Shown: one piece after another, positions 35,418-46,610 of the stretch
How positions within the stretch are numbered: the stretch's first letter is position 1
How the letters are laid out: every line of letters starts with the position of its first letter
DNA from: Hysterangium stoloniferum
Lineage: Eukaryota > Basidiomycota > Agaricomycetes > Hysterangiales > Hysterangiaceae
Length of the DNA stretch: 64,000 nucleotides
Reading direction: 5' to 3'
NCBI GenBank assembly: GCA_015178975.1
Contig: WHVD01000023.1
Coordinates: forward strand, 806,001 to 870,000
Translations under genes and position numbers: made by a program
The notes under the pieces: generated by a model
Databases searched by the model: none
Told to the model about the DNA's origin: nothing
What the model saw: only the letters and a program-made list of their open reading frames with translations

Positions 35418-37528
35418 TCAGAGAGAAGATAGTGGTCCAGGTTTGAGTGGGTAAGCTGTATGAAAGTCAGTAATGATTTCCGTGGCATTACCGAGTTCTG
35501 TGGCCAAAATCCATGAAGTTTCTTCATTGGTGCCCTTGTAACCCATCCACTTGACCAAGTAAAGCAGTTTACAAGTGTGTTGACACTTATCAATTTTTGA
35601 ATCTAAAATCTGTGAGATTTCAAACTCAGGTTCTTCATCAATAATGACCGGAGGAGGCGGAGATTGCACACAATCTGGGATAGTGTTAGCAGTACAAGGT
35701 TCTAGCATAGAAACATGAAATACCGGGTGTACTGTGCCCATGCTATCCGGAAGCCGTAGAGTCCAAGAGACTGAACCTACTTGTGCAATAATTTCAAATG
35801 GACCTAAATATTTTTCAGCAAGCTTTTTTGATGGACGGGTAGTCCAGAAGAATTGAGCTTTGACAAAAACACGATCACCAATCTTGAAGTTTGGTGGCGG
35901 GATCCAGTGTTTGTCCACTGAATGTTGGTATTGCTCTTGGGTGGACATTATTGCAGTCCGGAGTTCCTCATGGAGCTTGTGGAGGTCCATGGTGAACTCT
36001 TGAGTGCGAGCAGAGGTGAGATTTCATTCTGGATGTACTGTAATATTTGGATTATATCCTTTATTTGCAAAGAATGGGGAAACACCAGTAGTGGCCGAGG
36101 TGCATTGTTGTAAGCAAATTCTGCAAGTGGTAACAAGGATTTCCAATTGTCCTGTTGGTAATTGCAATATACACGGAGATATTGTTTCAATGTCTGGTTG
36201 ACGTGTTCAGTTTGTCCGTCGCCTTCCAGGTGATGTCTGGATGTGAAATGTAATGTCATGTCCAAGGATTTCCCAAGGGATCTAAAGAAGTGAGAGACAA
36301 ACCCTGATCCTTGATCGGAAGTCATGTGGGATGGAACTCTGTGCTTGGAAAATATGTGGATAATGAAAAGTTCCGCTAACTGCACGGACATAATTGTATC
36401 ATATGTAGGGATGAATATACCTTGTTTTGAGAATCTGTCAACAACAACTAGAATGGTGGAAAAGCCTTCGGAATCCAGTAGGTGTTCAATGAAATCCATA
36501 GAGATAGAATTCCATGGATGTTCTGGTACTGGGAGTTGTTTCAAAAGGCTGTATGGCTTGTGTCGCTGATATTTTGAGTGGGGACAAGTAGTGCAAGATT
36601 TACAATAGTGCTTAATAAATCCACAGAGTCCGGGCCAAGTATATTCTCTTCTTATTAATGATAGAGTTTTTTTGTACCCAGTATGTCCTGAGAGTGGATG
36701 ATCATGTTTGTATTGAAGGATCCTGAGGCAGAGGCCATTGGAGTCTGGTACATAGATTTGATCATCAAGTCTAATGAAACTGTGCTGATCAAGAGACCAC
36801 CAGGGTTGATCGGGGTCCATGGGATTGTCTAGGTGAGCTTTAGTTATTGGGTCTAGTGGAATTGCCGATAGAATATCTTGATGTAACTTCTCAATATCCA
36901 TAATGATAATTCCACGGACAATGGGATTGATGAGGAAAGTTGCGTGGACTGATGCAGTAAGTTGCTGATTCGTGAAAATAGGTTTCAGGTTGTGCGGATT
37001 TACCATGGCATAGTCATTGCTCCCCTCTTTAGGATAGATGTCCCATCGTCTAGTTAAAGCATTGGGTTTGCCGCCGAGACAGCTGGGTCGAAAGCGGATA
37101 ATCATGTTGAAGGCAGATAGATATTCAGACCAGCGGGCCTGCCGGCAGGTCAAAAGTTTTGTGGTAGAAAGGTATTCCAGGTTTTTGTGATCTGTTACAA
37201 CGTCAATAGGAGTTCCTGAGCCTTCCAAATAGTGTCGCCACACTTTGAAAGCTGAAAAGATTGCCAGGAGTTCCTTATCATTATCGTCATAGTTGAGCTC
37301 TTCTCCAGTGAAAGTCCGGGACAGAAAAGCCATGGGGTGAACTTCTCCGTTGGAGTCCTGGATAGACAGAATGGCTGCGAGTGCATAGTCTGAGGCATCC
37401 GTTTTGACAATGAGCAGGAAGTCCAGTTTCCAATGCGACAGAATAGGAACTGAGGAAAAAGAATTTTTTAAAAGATTGAAAGCTTTTTGACACTTATCGT
37501 TAAAATTCCATGGAGTATCTTTACACAT
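35418..37528 (-). pseudogene. Gypsy I RNase H, integrase and chromodomain
   Basis: Frame 35948-37528 starts in RNase H ([21 protein letters not shown]). It then shows a His-His-Cys-Cys module (HTGYKK...CKSCTTC) and the integrase core with Asp in SMDFIEHL, Asp in TSDQGSGF and Glu in GQTEHVNQTL. Frame 35418-35990, in another phase, adds the GPF-like stretch (YLGPFEII) and a chromodomain (EFEISQILDSKI...YLVKWMGY). The shift falls near 35950-35990. A second break near 37530-37580 separates the part from RT. Confidence 0.9.
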
Positions 37529-37578
37529 AAGATGGGTAAGGGGTACCGTGATGTCAGAATATCCACGGATAAACCGTC

Positions 37579-39006
37579 TTAAAAATTGGCAAAGCCGAGG
37601 AAGGATTGTATATCTTTAACTTTTCGGTGTTCAGGCCAATCTTTGATGACTTGCACTTTAGTTTCATCCATGCAGAGTCCATCGGGTCCCATCATGAAAC
37701 CCAGGTATTCCACAGAGTCCATGTCAAAAGTACATTTTTTACCATTCATGAATAAACCATGTTGTCTGAGTCTCCGGAGAACTTCACGGACTTGTTTGTC
37801 GTGTTCTGTGGGATTCTCAGAGTAGATAAGAATGTCGTCCAAGTAAACAATGACACATACATCGAGCATGTCAGAGAAAATGTCATTAATAAAATGCTGA
37901 AAAACAGATGGAGCATTGGTGAGTCCAAAGGGCATCACCAACCACTCGAAGGCCCCATAGCAGGTTCTAAAAGTGGTTTTCCATTCATCGCCCATGGCAA
38001 TCTGGACCAAATGATAGGCGTGCTTGAGATCTATTTTGGTGTAAATCTGGGCATTCTGCGGAGCATCGAGCAGATCAGATATAAGTGGGAGTGGATATTT
38101 ATCCTTTTTGGTGACAGCATTGAGTCCTCTAAAATCAACACATAGTCGAAGGGATCCATCCTTTTTTCTGACAAACAGAACAGGTGCTCCAAAAGGAGAC
38201 TTTGAGGGTCTGATAAAACCTATGGACAAATGTTCATCCAGGAAATCGCGGATTGCAGAAGGTTCCGTGGACGAGAGCAGGTAAATATGTCCTAGGGGTG
38301 GCTGGGCGCCATCTTCGAGATCACTTTTTAAGTCGTATTCTCTGTGAGGCAGAAGCCAGTCAGCTTTTCGCTTGCTAAAAACATCCGTGAAGTCATGATA
38401 TTTCTCTGGGATGCCTTCTAGGTCAGCGGCTTGCTCAGATTCAGATACCGGGGTTGAAAAACGTCCAGTTGCTTCATCAATTTTTAAGTTGATAGTGAAC
38501 GCCTGGGACCCATCCATTTTTGAAGCCCTAATAAAAGCTGCAGTATTAATCAGAGAAATAGACGGAGGTGCCGTGGGTTCCGGGGAAGCCATGGGTGCCA
38601 TAGGGATCACAGGAGTCCTCGAGACTGCAGGTGCCGTGGAGGCCGAGACAGGGGCAGTTTCCTCAGCTGCCGCGGGAGTCCGGAATGTTATACTGTTAGC
38701 TATCCAGTCAATCAACGGATTGTAGCGGGTAAGCCAGTTGTGTCCTAGGACCACCGAGCAACATGAGTCTAACTGGGTCACATAGAAAGTGACCAATTGA
38801 GATGTTCCACATGGGAAACAGATGGGTAAATCACAAGCTTGGGTAACAACCAAATTACTTGTGCCATCGAAGAGGCGGAGACCGACCGGATTTATCAAAT
38901 AAGTTGACAAAGAATTTCTTTGCGTGAATTTTGTATCTAAAAAACAATGAGTCAAGCCTGAATCTATAAGAGCTGAAAAAACGGATTTCGGGATCATATT
39001 AGACAT
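37579..39006 (-). pseudogene. Gypsy I protease and reverse transcriptase
   Basis: A 475-codon frame. Residues about 10-20 are the aspartic protease motif ALIDSGLTH (Ala/Leu in place of the usual third residue) with LGHNWL near 95. After a Pro/Ala-rich linker the RT begins (RPSKSPFGAPVLFVRKKDGSLRLCVDFRGLN is its fingers motif, broken here only by reading length). Catalytic YLDD lies in VCVIVYLDDILIYSEN. It should run on into RNase H but the frame breaks near 37560. Confidence 0.9.
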
Positions 39007-39233
39007 AGGTTTAACAAAAGATGAATCAGAATGTGAAAGAGCAGATGCATTGAGATGGGTAAACTCTTGAATGCACGGAGAGGCAATGCAAACCCCAACC
39101 CGCGTGGAGTCTGTGGGGTTGCTTACTCTTTTTTCGAGTCAGAAGCTGGTTTGTCCTTCAACGGGGTGTCTGTGGAGGCCTTGGCTGTTCGACCCTTAGA
39201 AGAGTTTGCTTTTGCCAGCGGACATTCTGGGAC

Positions 39234-40120
39234 TCAATGACTGGGTTTCCCACACAAGAGACAGAGGTTGTTGTCCATGCAACGTTGTCTTTCCTGTGGG
39301 GTCAATTTGCCATCGGGTCCGAGTTTGCCTGAGAGGTCAGGTTTTCCAGCTTGCTTGCTGGACTGTTGACCCTTGTTATTGTCCTTGTTGTTATTGTTGT
39401 TGATGTTGTTAGAAGACTTTTTATTGTTCTTCTTGTCAGATTGCGTGGAGTTTTGGTTACTGGTTGACGAGTTGTTGTTGTTGTTTTTATTGGCCGTGGA
39501 CTTGTTTACTTTGTCCGTGGAGGTCTCACGGGTAACTTCCGTGTGACGTTCCCAATAGCATGCATCTGCATTTTGAGCTTTGAGGCGCATACAGGACAGG
39601 GTTTTTGGCTTGCCATCTTCTCCTTTTGAGACTTTGTCTTTAAGGTGGGACGGCAGACCGGCATAGAATTGGTGGCAGAGAGCGGATTGCCCCACTGACA
39701 ATGAGCTGCAAGGTTATTGAATTGGATGATGTAGTCCATGATGCGCTGCGTGTCCTTCATACGAAGATTTGTGAGACTGTTCTCGGCTTCTCCTGTCAGT
39801 TCATACGGGCCAAAGTTGGTTTCAAGCTCCTCAACAAAAGCATCCCAATCTTCAAGCCAAAGCGGCTCTTCCTCAGAAATCCCACTAAAAGCCAGTTCGA
39901 ACCATTTCAACGTGGATCCCAACAAGTATGAAAGTGCGTAGTTGACTTTTTGGGAGTCCGTGGAGAATGCAGCAGATCGATTGCGGAAATTGAAGCGACA
40001 TTGCATGAGGAAAGTAGAGAGTTTGTTTGGGTTGGAACCCATGAAGGGTTCCAGAGCATTGACTTTTGACTGTGGAGGTTCTTGTTCCTTTTTCTTTCGT
40101 TCTTCAAGCAGGTGTGTCAT
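39234..40120 (-). pseudogene. Gypsy I Gag, right part
   Basis: Frame 39506-40120 is the retrotransposon-gag core (FMGSNPNKLSTFLMQCRF, LEDWDAFVEELETNFG, IMDYIIQFNNLA). A shift leads to frame 39234-39701 with an Asn-rich low-complexity linker. It ends in a CCHC knuckle (CLLCGKPSH then, after a TGA, VPEC). The TGA sits where Arg (CGA) is expected. The 5' end is separated from its start by the transposon at 40122-41723; the two sides join in frame if the insert and one TA are removed. Confidence 0.88.
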
Positions 40121-40121
40121 A

Positions 40122-41723
40122 CAGTAGGCAACAAAACCCTTACAATGTTTTGCACTTTTTGAAAGACATGGCTATTCCTCCAGAAATAAATTCTGTAAAT
40201 TGCTGAAAATATTATATAATATACTTCAACATCATACCTTCCAGAAATGCACAGCCACAAGGCACCATGTCCTTATTTGTTCAGTCCACATCACACACAA
40301 ACCAATAGCTCATTGTAAGGGTTTTGTTGCACACTATTTTGAGACTATTATTACAAGAAATTAGTATTTAGTATGGCCCCCCTTTGCTCTAATCACTGCT
40401 GCAAGTCTTCTAGGCATACTCTCAATAATCTTCTGACACTCCTCCTTTGGAATCTCTTCCCACACCTTCTGCACCCTCTCCCACAGTTCATGAACACTAT
40501 TTGCAGGCTGTTCATACTCCCCCAGCTTCTTTTTGACATGATTCCACAGATGTTCAATAGGATTCATGTCAGGAGATTGTTCAGGCCACTTGAGGACTGT
40601 AACATCATGGTCAGTGAACCATTTCTGGGCCTTTTTTCTGGTGTGTTTGGGGTCATTGTCTTGTTGAAACACAATGTCAGCCACTGTTTTGTTGTAATAT
40701 TTGAAGGTTTGCTGGAGTTCATCATCCAGGATCTCCACATAAAGCTCAGCATCTATCCTCCCATCAATTTTGGTTGCAAACCCAACCCCATCCAAGCCCA
40801 TACATCCCCACATCATCAGGTTTCCTCTTCCAAACTTGACTGTTCCCTCTACTAACCTATTATTTAACCCCTCACCCACATTTTTCCACACATATTTCCT
40901 TCCATCTGATCCCAGCCTATTAATATTAGTCTCATCAGACCATATGACCCTGTTCTGGTCCTCCAGGGTCCATTCCAAATGCCTTTCTGCAAACTCCAAT
41001 CGAGATTTCCGATAATGAGGTTTGAGAAGTGGCCTTTTTCTCTTTACCACAGCCCTCATGCCTATGGTTTTGAGGTGGCAACACACTGTTTGTGAAGTAA
41101 TAGGAGTGTTGATGATTTTTATAAGTTTCTTGGTTGCCTGTGTGGCATTATCAACCTTCCCCATGCAAATTATTCTTCTAGCATAGGCAATATTGGCTGT
41201 GGTAAGCTTTGTAGGATGGCCACCAGAGCATCTGGGGAGGTCAGGGTGATGCTCAGAGCAAATACAACTGATGGTTGCACTGCTGAGATGAGTTTGGTAA
41301 CATATTTGAGCTCCAGAAATGCCAGAGTCAAGTAGAGTAAGAACATGTTGGATTTGGCTGGAGGAGAGCTTTTTCATTGTGAGTAGGGTGATTATGGGAT
41401 TCCAACTGGTTGCTTTCATCTTATATACATTGAGGAAGAGTGGTCACGTGACTTTGTTGAACTTTATAAACAAAGTCATGTGACTAGGACCCATTTTGAA
41501 CTTTAAAAATGTGTGCAACAAAACCCTTACAATGAGCTATTGGTTTGTGTGTGATGTGGACTTATCAAATAAGGATGTGGTGCCTTGTGGCTGTCCATTT
41601 CTGGAAGGTATGATGTTGAAGTATATTACATAATATCCTCGGCATTTTACAGAATTTATTTCTGGAAGAATAGCCATGTCTTTCAAAAAGTACAAAACAT
41701 TGTAAGGGTTTTGTTGCCTACTG
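40122..41723 (-). mobile_element. Intact Tc1-type transposon inside gag
   Basis: 1602 bases between TA duplications (40120-40121 and 41724-41725). Terminal repeats are long, about 210 bases each. Each begins with CAGTAGGCAACAAAACCC and ends on its inner side with a second, inverted copy of the motif (CATTGTAAGGGTTTTGTTGC, at about 40312-40333 and 41513-41534). This gives four copies of one core motif. Confidence 0.94.
40361..41419 (-). CDS. Tc1-type DD34E transposase
   Basis: A complete 352-residue frame. Residues about 18-125 hold two helix-turn-helix units (paired-like) that bind the terminal repeats. The DDE_3 core has Asp162 (WSDETNIN), Asp254 (FQQDNDPKH) and Glu289 (DMNPIEHLW), with 34 residues between the last two as in Tc1-like DD34E enzymes. 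A basic KRKRP patch near residue 127 may be a nuclear-localisation signal. The C-terminus (RLAAVIRAKGGHTKY) is intact. No stop or frame break is seen, so the enzyme may be active. The ATG chosen is the first after the inner repeat. Confidence 0.94.
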   Translation of the reverse strand: MKATSWNPIITLLTMKKLSSSQIQHVLTLLDSGISGAQICYQTHLSSATISCICSEHHPDLPRCSGGHPTKLTTANIAYARRIICMGKVDNATQATKKLIKIINTPITSQTVCCHLKTIGMRAVVKRKRPLLKPHYRKSRLEFAERHLEWTLEDQNRVIWSDETNINRLGSDGRKYVWKNVGEGLNNRLVEGTVKFGRGNLMMWGCMGLDGVGFATKIDGRIDAELYVEILDDELQQTFKYYNKTVADIVFQQDNDPKHTRKKAQKWFTDHDVTVLKWPEQSPDMNPIEHLWNHVKKKLGEYEQPANSVHELWERVQKVWEEIPKEECQKIIESMPRRLAAVIRAKGGHTKY

Positions 41724-41778
41724 TAAATTTATCTATAGTGCCTGCTAAAAATTCAGAAGTAGGATCCCCCAAGTGCGG

Positions 41779-42006
41779 TCATTGACTAGGCGGAGGATTT
41801 TCAACACCTTTGCCCTTGTCAGGGGCCACGGATTCATCCTCGTGCTCGGATTTGTCCTGGTTTTCCGGGACTTCTTCGATATGGGCTTCTTCCATGGGTT
41901 CTGACTGGTTCGCAAGCGTCTGACTGGTATAAAACGTTAACGGGGAATGAAGAGTCGACGGTCCAGGTAATGATGCCTGTGCATTCACTTTCTTTCTTGG
42001 TGGCAT
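41779..42006 (-). pseudogene. Gypsy I Gag, N-terminal part
   Basis: It starts MPPRKK just inside the 5' LTR and continues with an acidic Glu/Asp-rich stretch to a TGA at 41779. The same frame runs on through the TGA to the transposon and into the gag core beyond it. The stop is therefore a point change (CGA to TGA would restore Arg), older or younger than the insertion. Confidence 0.82.
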
Positions 42007-42042
42007 ATTGAAAACAATCTGTGAGTTTTAGTCAGAAAATAC

Positions 42043-42856
42043 TGTTAGGATACGTACAGGGCAGGTCTCCGGAGAAACCCACGGAATATCCAGTAGGACT
42101 TGGCTTCAGTTTATAGGCTGTGCCCTCGCTAATCGTGTCGTCCAATTTCAGACAGGCAGATGGGAATCCCGGGGAGTCCAGGCAGGGGTTGTGGGTCGGG
42201 GGGTTGTAGGTTGGAGGTTGTGGGTCGTGAGTTGAGATCAGTGAGAGAGATAGATGCGCCAGAGCCCATGGGCTCCGACTAGTGTGAGCGGTATAATTCA
42301 AGTAGGGTTTTAGAGCGGAAAATGTATTAGATTACTAAGGGGAATCTAAGTTGATTTTCTGACTGGATTGTATGTACAACATCTGCCAGTTTAAATAGAC
42401 TGTGGAGTGAATGTTATACCGAATCCAGTAATAATGAAATGAAATGAGCAAAACATAAAACAGGAATAGTAAACACCAAATTGGTGTTAGGAATGGGATG
42501 GAATGGAGCGGAGTCCAAATAGTGACAAATCATAAACCATAATGGGAAATGGAGCGGGAGTGGAGTCCAAATCGTGACAGGTCATTTGACTAAAATGGGA
42601 ATGAGGCTCGGTTAGAGGGATGACAGGTATTCTGAGTGGGGTCCGGTGACTGACGTGCAGGACAAGGTCAGATATAGACAGAGACAGAGTCCGGTGAGTA
42701 TTCCGGTGACTGAAACACAATGTAATGAAGACAAACGTAGATGAGTCTGATGTACAGAGTCCAGTGGGAATTCCGGTGAACTGATAATGGGTGCGTATAG
42801 GGCACGGGTGCATATAGCTTAGTGCCTGGAGTCCGGCAGGATTTCCGGTTGTAACA
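42043..42856 (-). repeat. 5' LTR of gypsy I
   Basis: 814 bases, TGTTAGGATACG...GTTGTAACA in plus-strand reading, direct repeat of 33613-34425. It has the same GACTTGGCTTCAG block near 42095 with CpG lost (CTGTGCCCTCGC). Confidence 0.93.
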
Positions 42857-42861
42857 TAATT

Positions 42862-43503
42862 GCAGATAACAAGAAGCCAAGCTGTGAGAGGTTCCTCTCT
42901 CAGGGGAATGTAACTATCTTATCATATTATATTCCCAATATTTTTTGCTTATTTTTCTACTGTTTTTAAACCACCTAATTTTTTGATTACAAATGTTTGT
43001 ATTAGTTCAAAGATCTATGCACACCTGTGGGTACATAGACTCTTATAAGCACTTACATATTGTCACCCTTACATACTGTATGTACACTAGTGGGTGTAAC
43101 TACAAACTCAGACACTTTTTACCCTGTAACCACGACTTGCCCATAACACCATTTGAAGTGTTCTCCAAGTCATTCTTTCATTATTGTACTACAAACTAAG
43201 ATCACAATAAGATGGATTAGGGAAGTATTCTGAAATGGGAATACAATACAATAAGCAAAGGAATGAATCCTTGTCAATGGACAAGTCACCAAATGTGGAA
43301 CAAGGATCAGGTTTGGAAGGACAGGAACTGTGAATGTTCCATTGTCGAAGTCAGGTCAGAAGTTATGCATAATTACAGAAGATTGAGGTATCCAAGAACA
43401 TGTCGTAACACACTTCTAGATGACAGTGGAACCCAAGGATGTGATGTCAATCCTCCAATGGCTGATCCAGTAGTGAAATCAAGGTAAAACAATTCACACC
43501 TAA
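42862..43503. other. Gene-free DNA with gypsy III LTR scrap
   Basis: At about 42990-43160 it resembles the centre of the gypsy III LTR (CTTGTGGGTGCATACATGCC-like, CTCAGACACTTTTTACCC). Small frames are broken. CCTAA at 43499-43503 is the duplication of the next solo LTR. Confidence 0.5.
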
Positions 43504-44260
43504 TGTTACGACCGGACAATCTCGCCAGACTCCGGGCACTAACCTGTACGCCACCACGACACGCACCAAATGTCTGTTTATAGGAATTCCTGCCCGGACT
43601 CCATACGTCAAGACTTGTTACGTTCGACCTCATTACGACACATATCAGTCACCGGACTTCCCCCGGACTCCGTCTCTGTCTATGTCTGTCTTCGTCCCAC
43701 GCATCAGTCACCGGACCCCACTCAGAATCCCGTCACCACTCTAATTGAGCCCCATTCCCGTTTTAGTCAAATGACCTGTCACGATTTGAACTCCGCTCCC
43801 ACTCCGTTTCCCGTTATGGGTTATGCTTTGTCACGATTCGGACTCCGCTCCATTCCGTCCTGTTCCTAACACCAAACTTGGTGTTTATTATTCCCGTTTT
43901 ATGTTTTGTTAGTTTCGTTTCATCATTACTGGATTTGGTATGTCATTCACTCCACAGTCTATATAAACTGGCAGATGTTGTACATACAATCCAGTCAGAA
44001 AATTAGCTTAGATTCCCCCCAGTAATCTAATCCATTTTCCGCTCTGAACCCTTGCTTGATTCACATCACTCTCACTATCTCGACTCATGACCTACAACCT
44101 ACAACCCATGAACCCCACCCGGGCTCCCCGGGATTCCCGTCTACCTGTTTGAAATTGGACAACACGATCTAGCGAGGGCGCAGCCTATAAGCAGAAGCCA
44201 AGTCCTACCAGATATCCCCCGGGTTTCTCCGGAGACCCACCCTGTGTGTGTATCCTAACA
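43504..44260 (+). mobile_element. Solo LTR of gypsy I family
   Basis: 757 bases, TGTTACGACCGG...TATCCTAACA, flanked by perfect CCTAA duplications (43499-43503, 44261-44265). It is inverted relative to the LTRs of the 33.6-42.9 kb element and keeps more CpG than they do. Contains the GAAGCCAAGTCC block near 44187. Confidence 0.94.
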
Positions 44261-45427
44261 CCTAATCTCTGAACAAAATGACACACACCCAATGAAAATA
44301 GATCTGTAGCCACATAGGAATGATGGCCTGGGGATTAATGGATGCAAATGAAAATTAGGCATTGAGAATTTGTGCAGCTATCCTGACCTCCCAGCCAACT
44401 GACTCCAAGTGAGGGGTGTCATTACTACTGGATGCAAATGGAAATTAGGCATTGAGGATTTGCCCCATTATCCTGACCTGTCAGCCAAGTGAGTGAGGTG
44501 TAACTGTATTATCTAGGACCAAATATAGAATTGTGATCTCATGAAAAGGATTATGTTATTGTTCTTATGATACATTATCTTAGGAGGATATCTGAAAACT
44601 ATTAAGTATATCAAATTTTAATATACTCTAAAGGTCATTGAAACATCTGGGATGTGATTCAAACATAATTTGGGTTTTCAAACTTTGGGAATGTTTAAAA
44701 CTTATTTGTATATTATGAAACAAAGCATCTTTCATGACCTGAATAGATTATGAAAAAGTTTAGTAGATTAAAACATTAAGACTTTTAAAAAGCATATCCT
44801 TTTAAATGGTCCATTTCATGCCTGTGTATGTCATTGACATCTCTGAATACATATGTATTACATTGGAATGGGTCTGTCAATCTGAGCAGATTTATACTCA
44901 ATTCAACATATCAAGAATATATAGGTGGTTTCACTTAATGAAGAAAGTCATAGGATGAAAAATCTCCAATGACATTTCACATATTTTACTGAGAAATAAC
45001 TACAGTTTAGCTTCTAAAAAACAAATTACCAATAAAAGTATTAGCAAGTATTTACACAACTTGGAAAACCATATACAATATGTTCTATTAATTGACTCTG
45101 CATTGTTTGGATGTAACATGAAGAATTATTTCTCAAGGTTGGTGGTTGACAATATAATAGTCTCAGAATATATACCACTATTTAAAGATGAATCTAGCAA
45201 TATTGCTTTTAGTAGTAAACATTTGATATTATAATGATTACATAAAACCTCCTTAGTATGCTGAGGCAGATTTGTGGGGATAAAAGAAGATTGATTTCAA
45301 CTCCTGAAAATTATTATGTACTTAAAAACATTAAACTCTCTAAATTAATCAGAATGTGCACATATGACAATGTGAACTAAAAAACTGCAATGACAGTGCA
45401 ATCTGGGATGCTGAGTTTGTTTGCAGA
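44261..45427. other. AT-rich decayed DNA; short tandem duplication
   Basis: Two copies of a 65-base block (GATGCAAATGRAAATTAGGC...) lie at 44341-44405 and 44431-44492, 90 bases apart. Otherwise I see no gene. CpG is almost absent. Confidence 0.5.
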
Positions 45428-46610
45428 TCAGAAATGTGATGCCACCTCACCAATAATTAAAGTGGAGTTGGCTGGAATATTTGGCACCACTGTTTGCCCA
45501 TATCCCAAGTTCAGTGAGACTACTATAATGTGTCTGCCACCAGCATGCATACCTTGCAAACGGTATTGCAAACCTGAGGTATTCTCAAGCTGATTGCACA
45601 TTTGTATGAAAATGGCATGACACACCTTTGATGATCCCCAAATCAGGGGTACCAACCTTCCAGAGCATCTAGAGGAAGATGTCATAAATACATTTTACAA
45701 AATGTAGACCACTCACAGTATTTGTAGGTTGACCCCATATTGTGTGACCTGGCAGTGTTCCAATGTACTTTATGTAGCTCCACCTCGGATGAGGGCTCAA
45801 CTTCAGGTCCTGAACCCTTGATAATGTCCAAGTATGTAATTCCTGGGGGTGTCTCATCATGATGCATCTCAATCATCAACTGGTAACCAAGAGCATCATA
45901 TAAATTGACAGTCAAAATGGATTCTTGAGGGAGCTTTTCAAGAGTTTGTTTGGAGATTCCATTGCTGGTGGTAGGATCAGTAGATGAAGACAAGCAGCTA
46001 TTTCTTCCACCCCCATCTGTCTTCTGAATAACAGGATTTTGCCTAGAATGCAATATGAATAGGCAGTGCTGAAAGATGATGGCTAACTGGGTTTCAAGAA
46101 TGCTGGATGATAGAGTGGGCCCGAGATGCTGCATTGCAGCGTACCTAGAAGGCAAATCTCACTGGATGTATAATAAGATAGAGTAGTACGATGAGATAGC
46201 AAGATAAAATAACTTGGTTCCAGTTATTATAAACTGGTATGAGCTCCCCTCAGGTAGTTCCAAATGTACATAAGGTGGACTGTGAAACCTAGCACATAGT
46301 AGCACAAATGATGTGACAACGCAAGTGAAAGGGACAGGGTACACACCTTTCCTTCAATTAGCTCACACACTGTTATTGGACTCAATGCTTCAAGTTCCTC
46401 ATATTCTTCATGCTTTTGAGAATCTCCTACAATGGGGAGCTGGGTAGATTTTCATGACAATTTTGTTCCCTCAGTCTGAACCCCATCTGTGAAAGACACA
46501 TTTGTGATAATTGTGTGCATCTTTGCATAATACACCACCTTGTGATGAGGCTTCACCACCAGCTGTATCATTGATGCCAGTGTTCTCTGATGGAGAGTGT
46601 AAATAGAAGA
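45428..46610 (-). pseudogene. Nuclear FKBP-type prolyl isomerase, broken
   Basis: Reading right to left: about 46610-46345 codes an acidic strand (EEYEELEALSPITVCELIEGK) followed by a GTGTGT donor. About 46290-46210 continues with LPEGSSYQFIITGTKLFYL, typical of the nucleoplasmin-like N-domain of fungal nuclear FKBPs. Frame 46155-45682 holds PPGITYLDIIKGSGPEVE, the start of an FKBP domain. Frame 45685-45428 has its end (LQGMHAGGRHIIVV, IPANSTLIIGEV). FKBPs catalyse cis-trans isomerisation of X-Pro bonds; nuclear members act at chromatin. A TGA lies in the first exon (near 46457), the middle of the FKBP fold is missing or decayed, and CpG has been lost, so I call it a pseudogene. Confidence 0.68.

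Larger units (their letters stand above)
33613..42856 (-). mobile_element. Chromovirus (gypsy I), complete but mutated
   Basis: The minus-strand element spans 9244 bases, 1602 of them a nested Tc1-type transposon. LTRs are 33613-34425 (3') and 42043-42856 (5'). TAATT flanks both sides (33608-33612 and 42857-42861). A purine tract (34426-34437, read AAAGGGAGGTAC on the minus strand) precedes the 3' LTR. Order is gag, protease, RT, RNase H, integrase, chromodomain. Premature stops and shifts make it non-autonomous. Confidence 0.93.

Noticed and set aside
37759-38145. 128-codon plus frame opposite the reverse transcriptase
   Set aside because: It is a shadow of the RT frame with no protein-like composition of its own; unlike the 34635 frame it lies fully within pol.
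33613-42856. Endogenous virus of animals or plants
   Set aside because: Order RT-RNase H-integrase-chromodomain, 5-bp duplication and lack of an envelope gene show a fungal Ty3/gypsy chromovirus.
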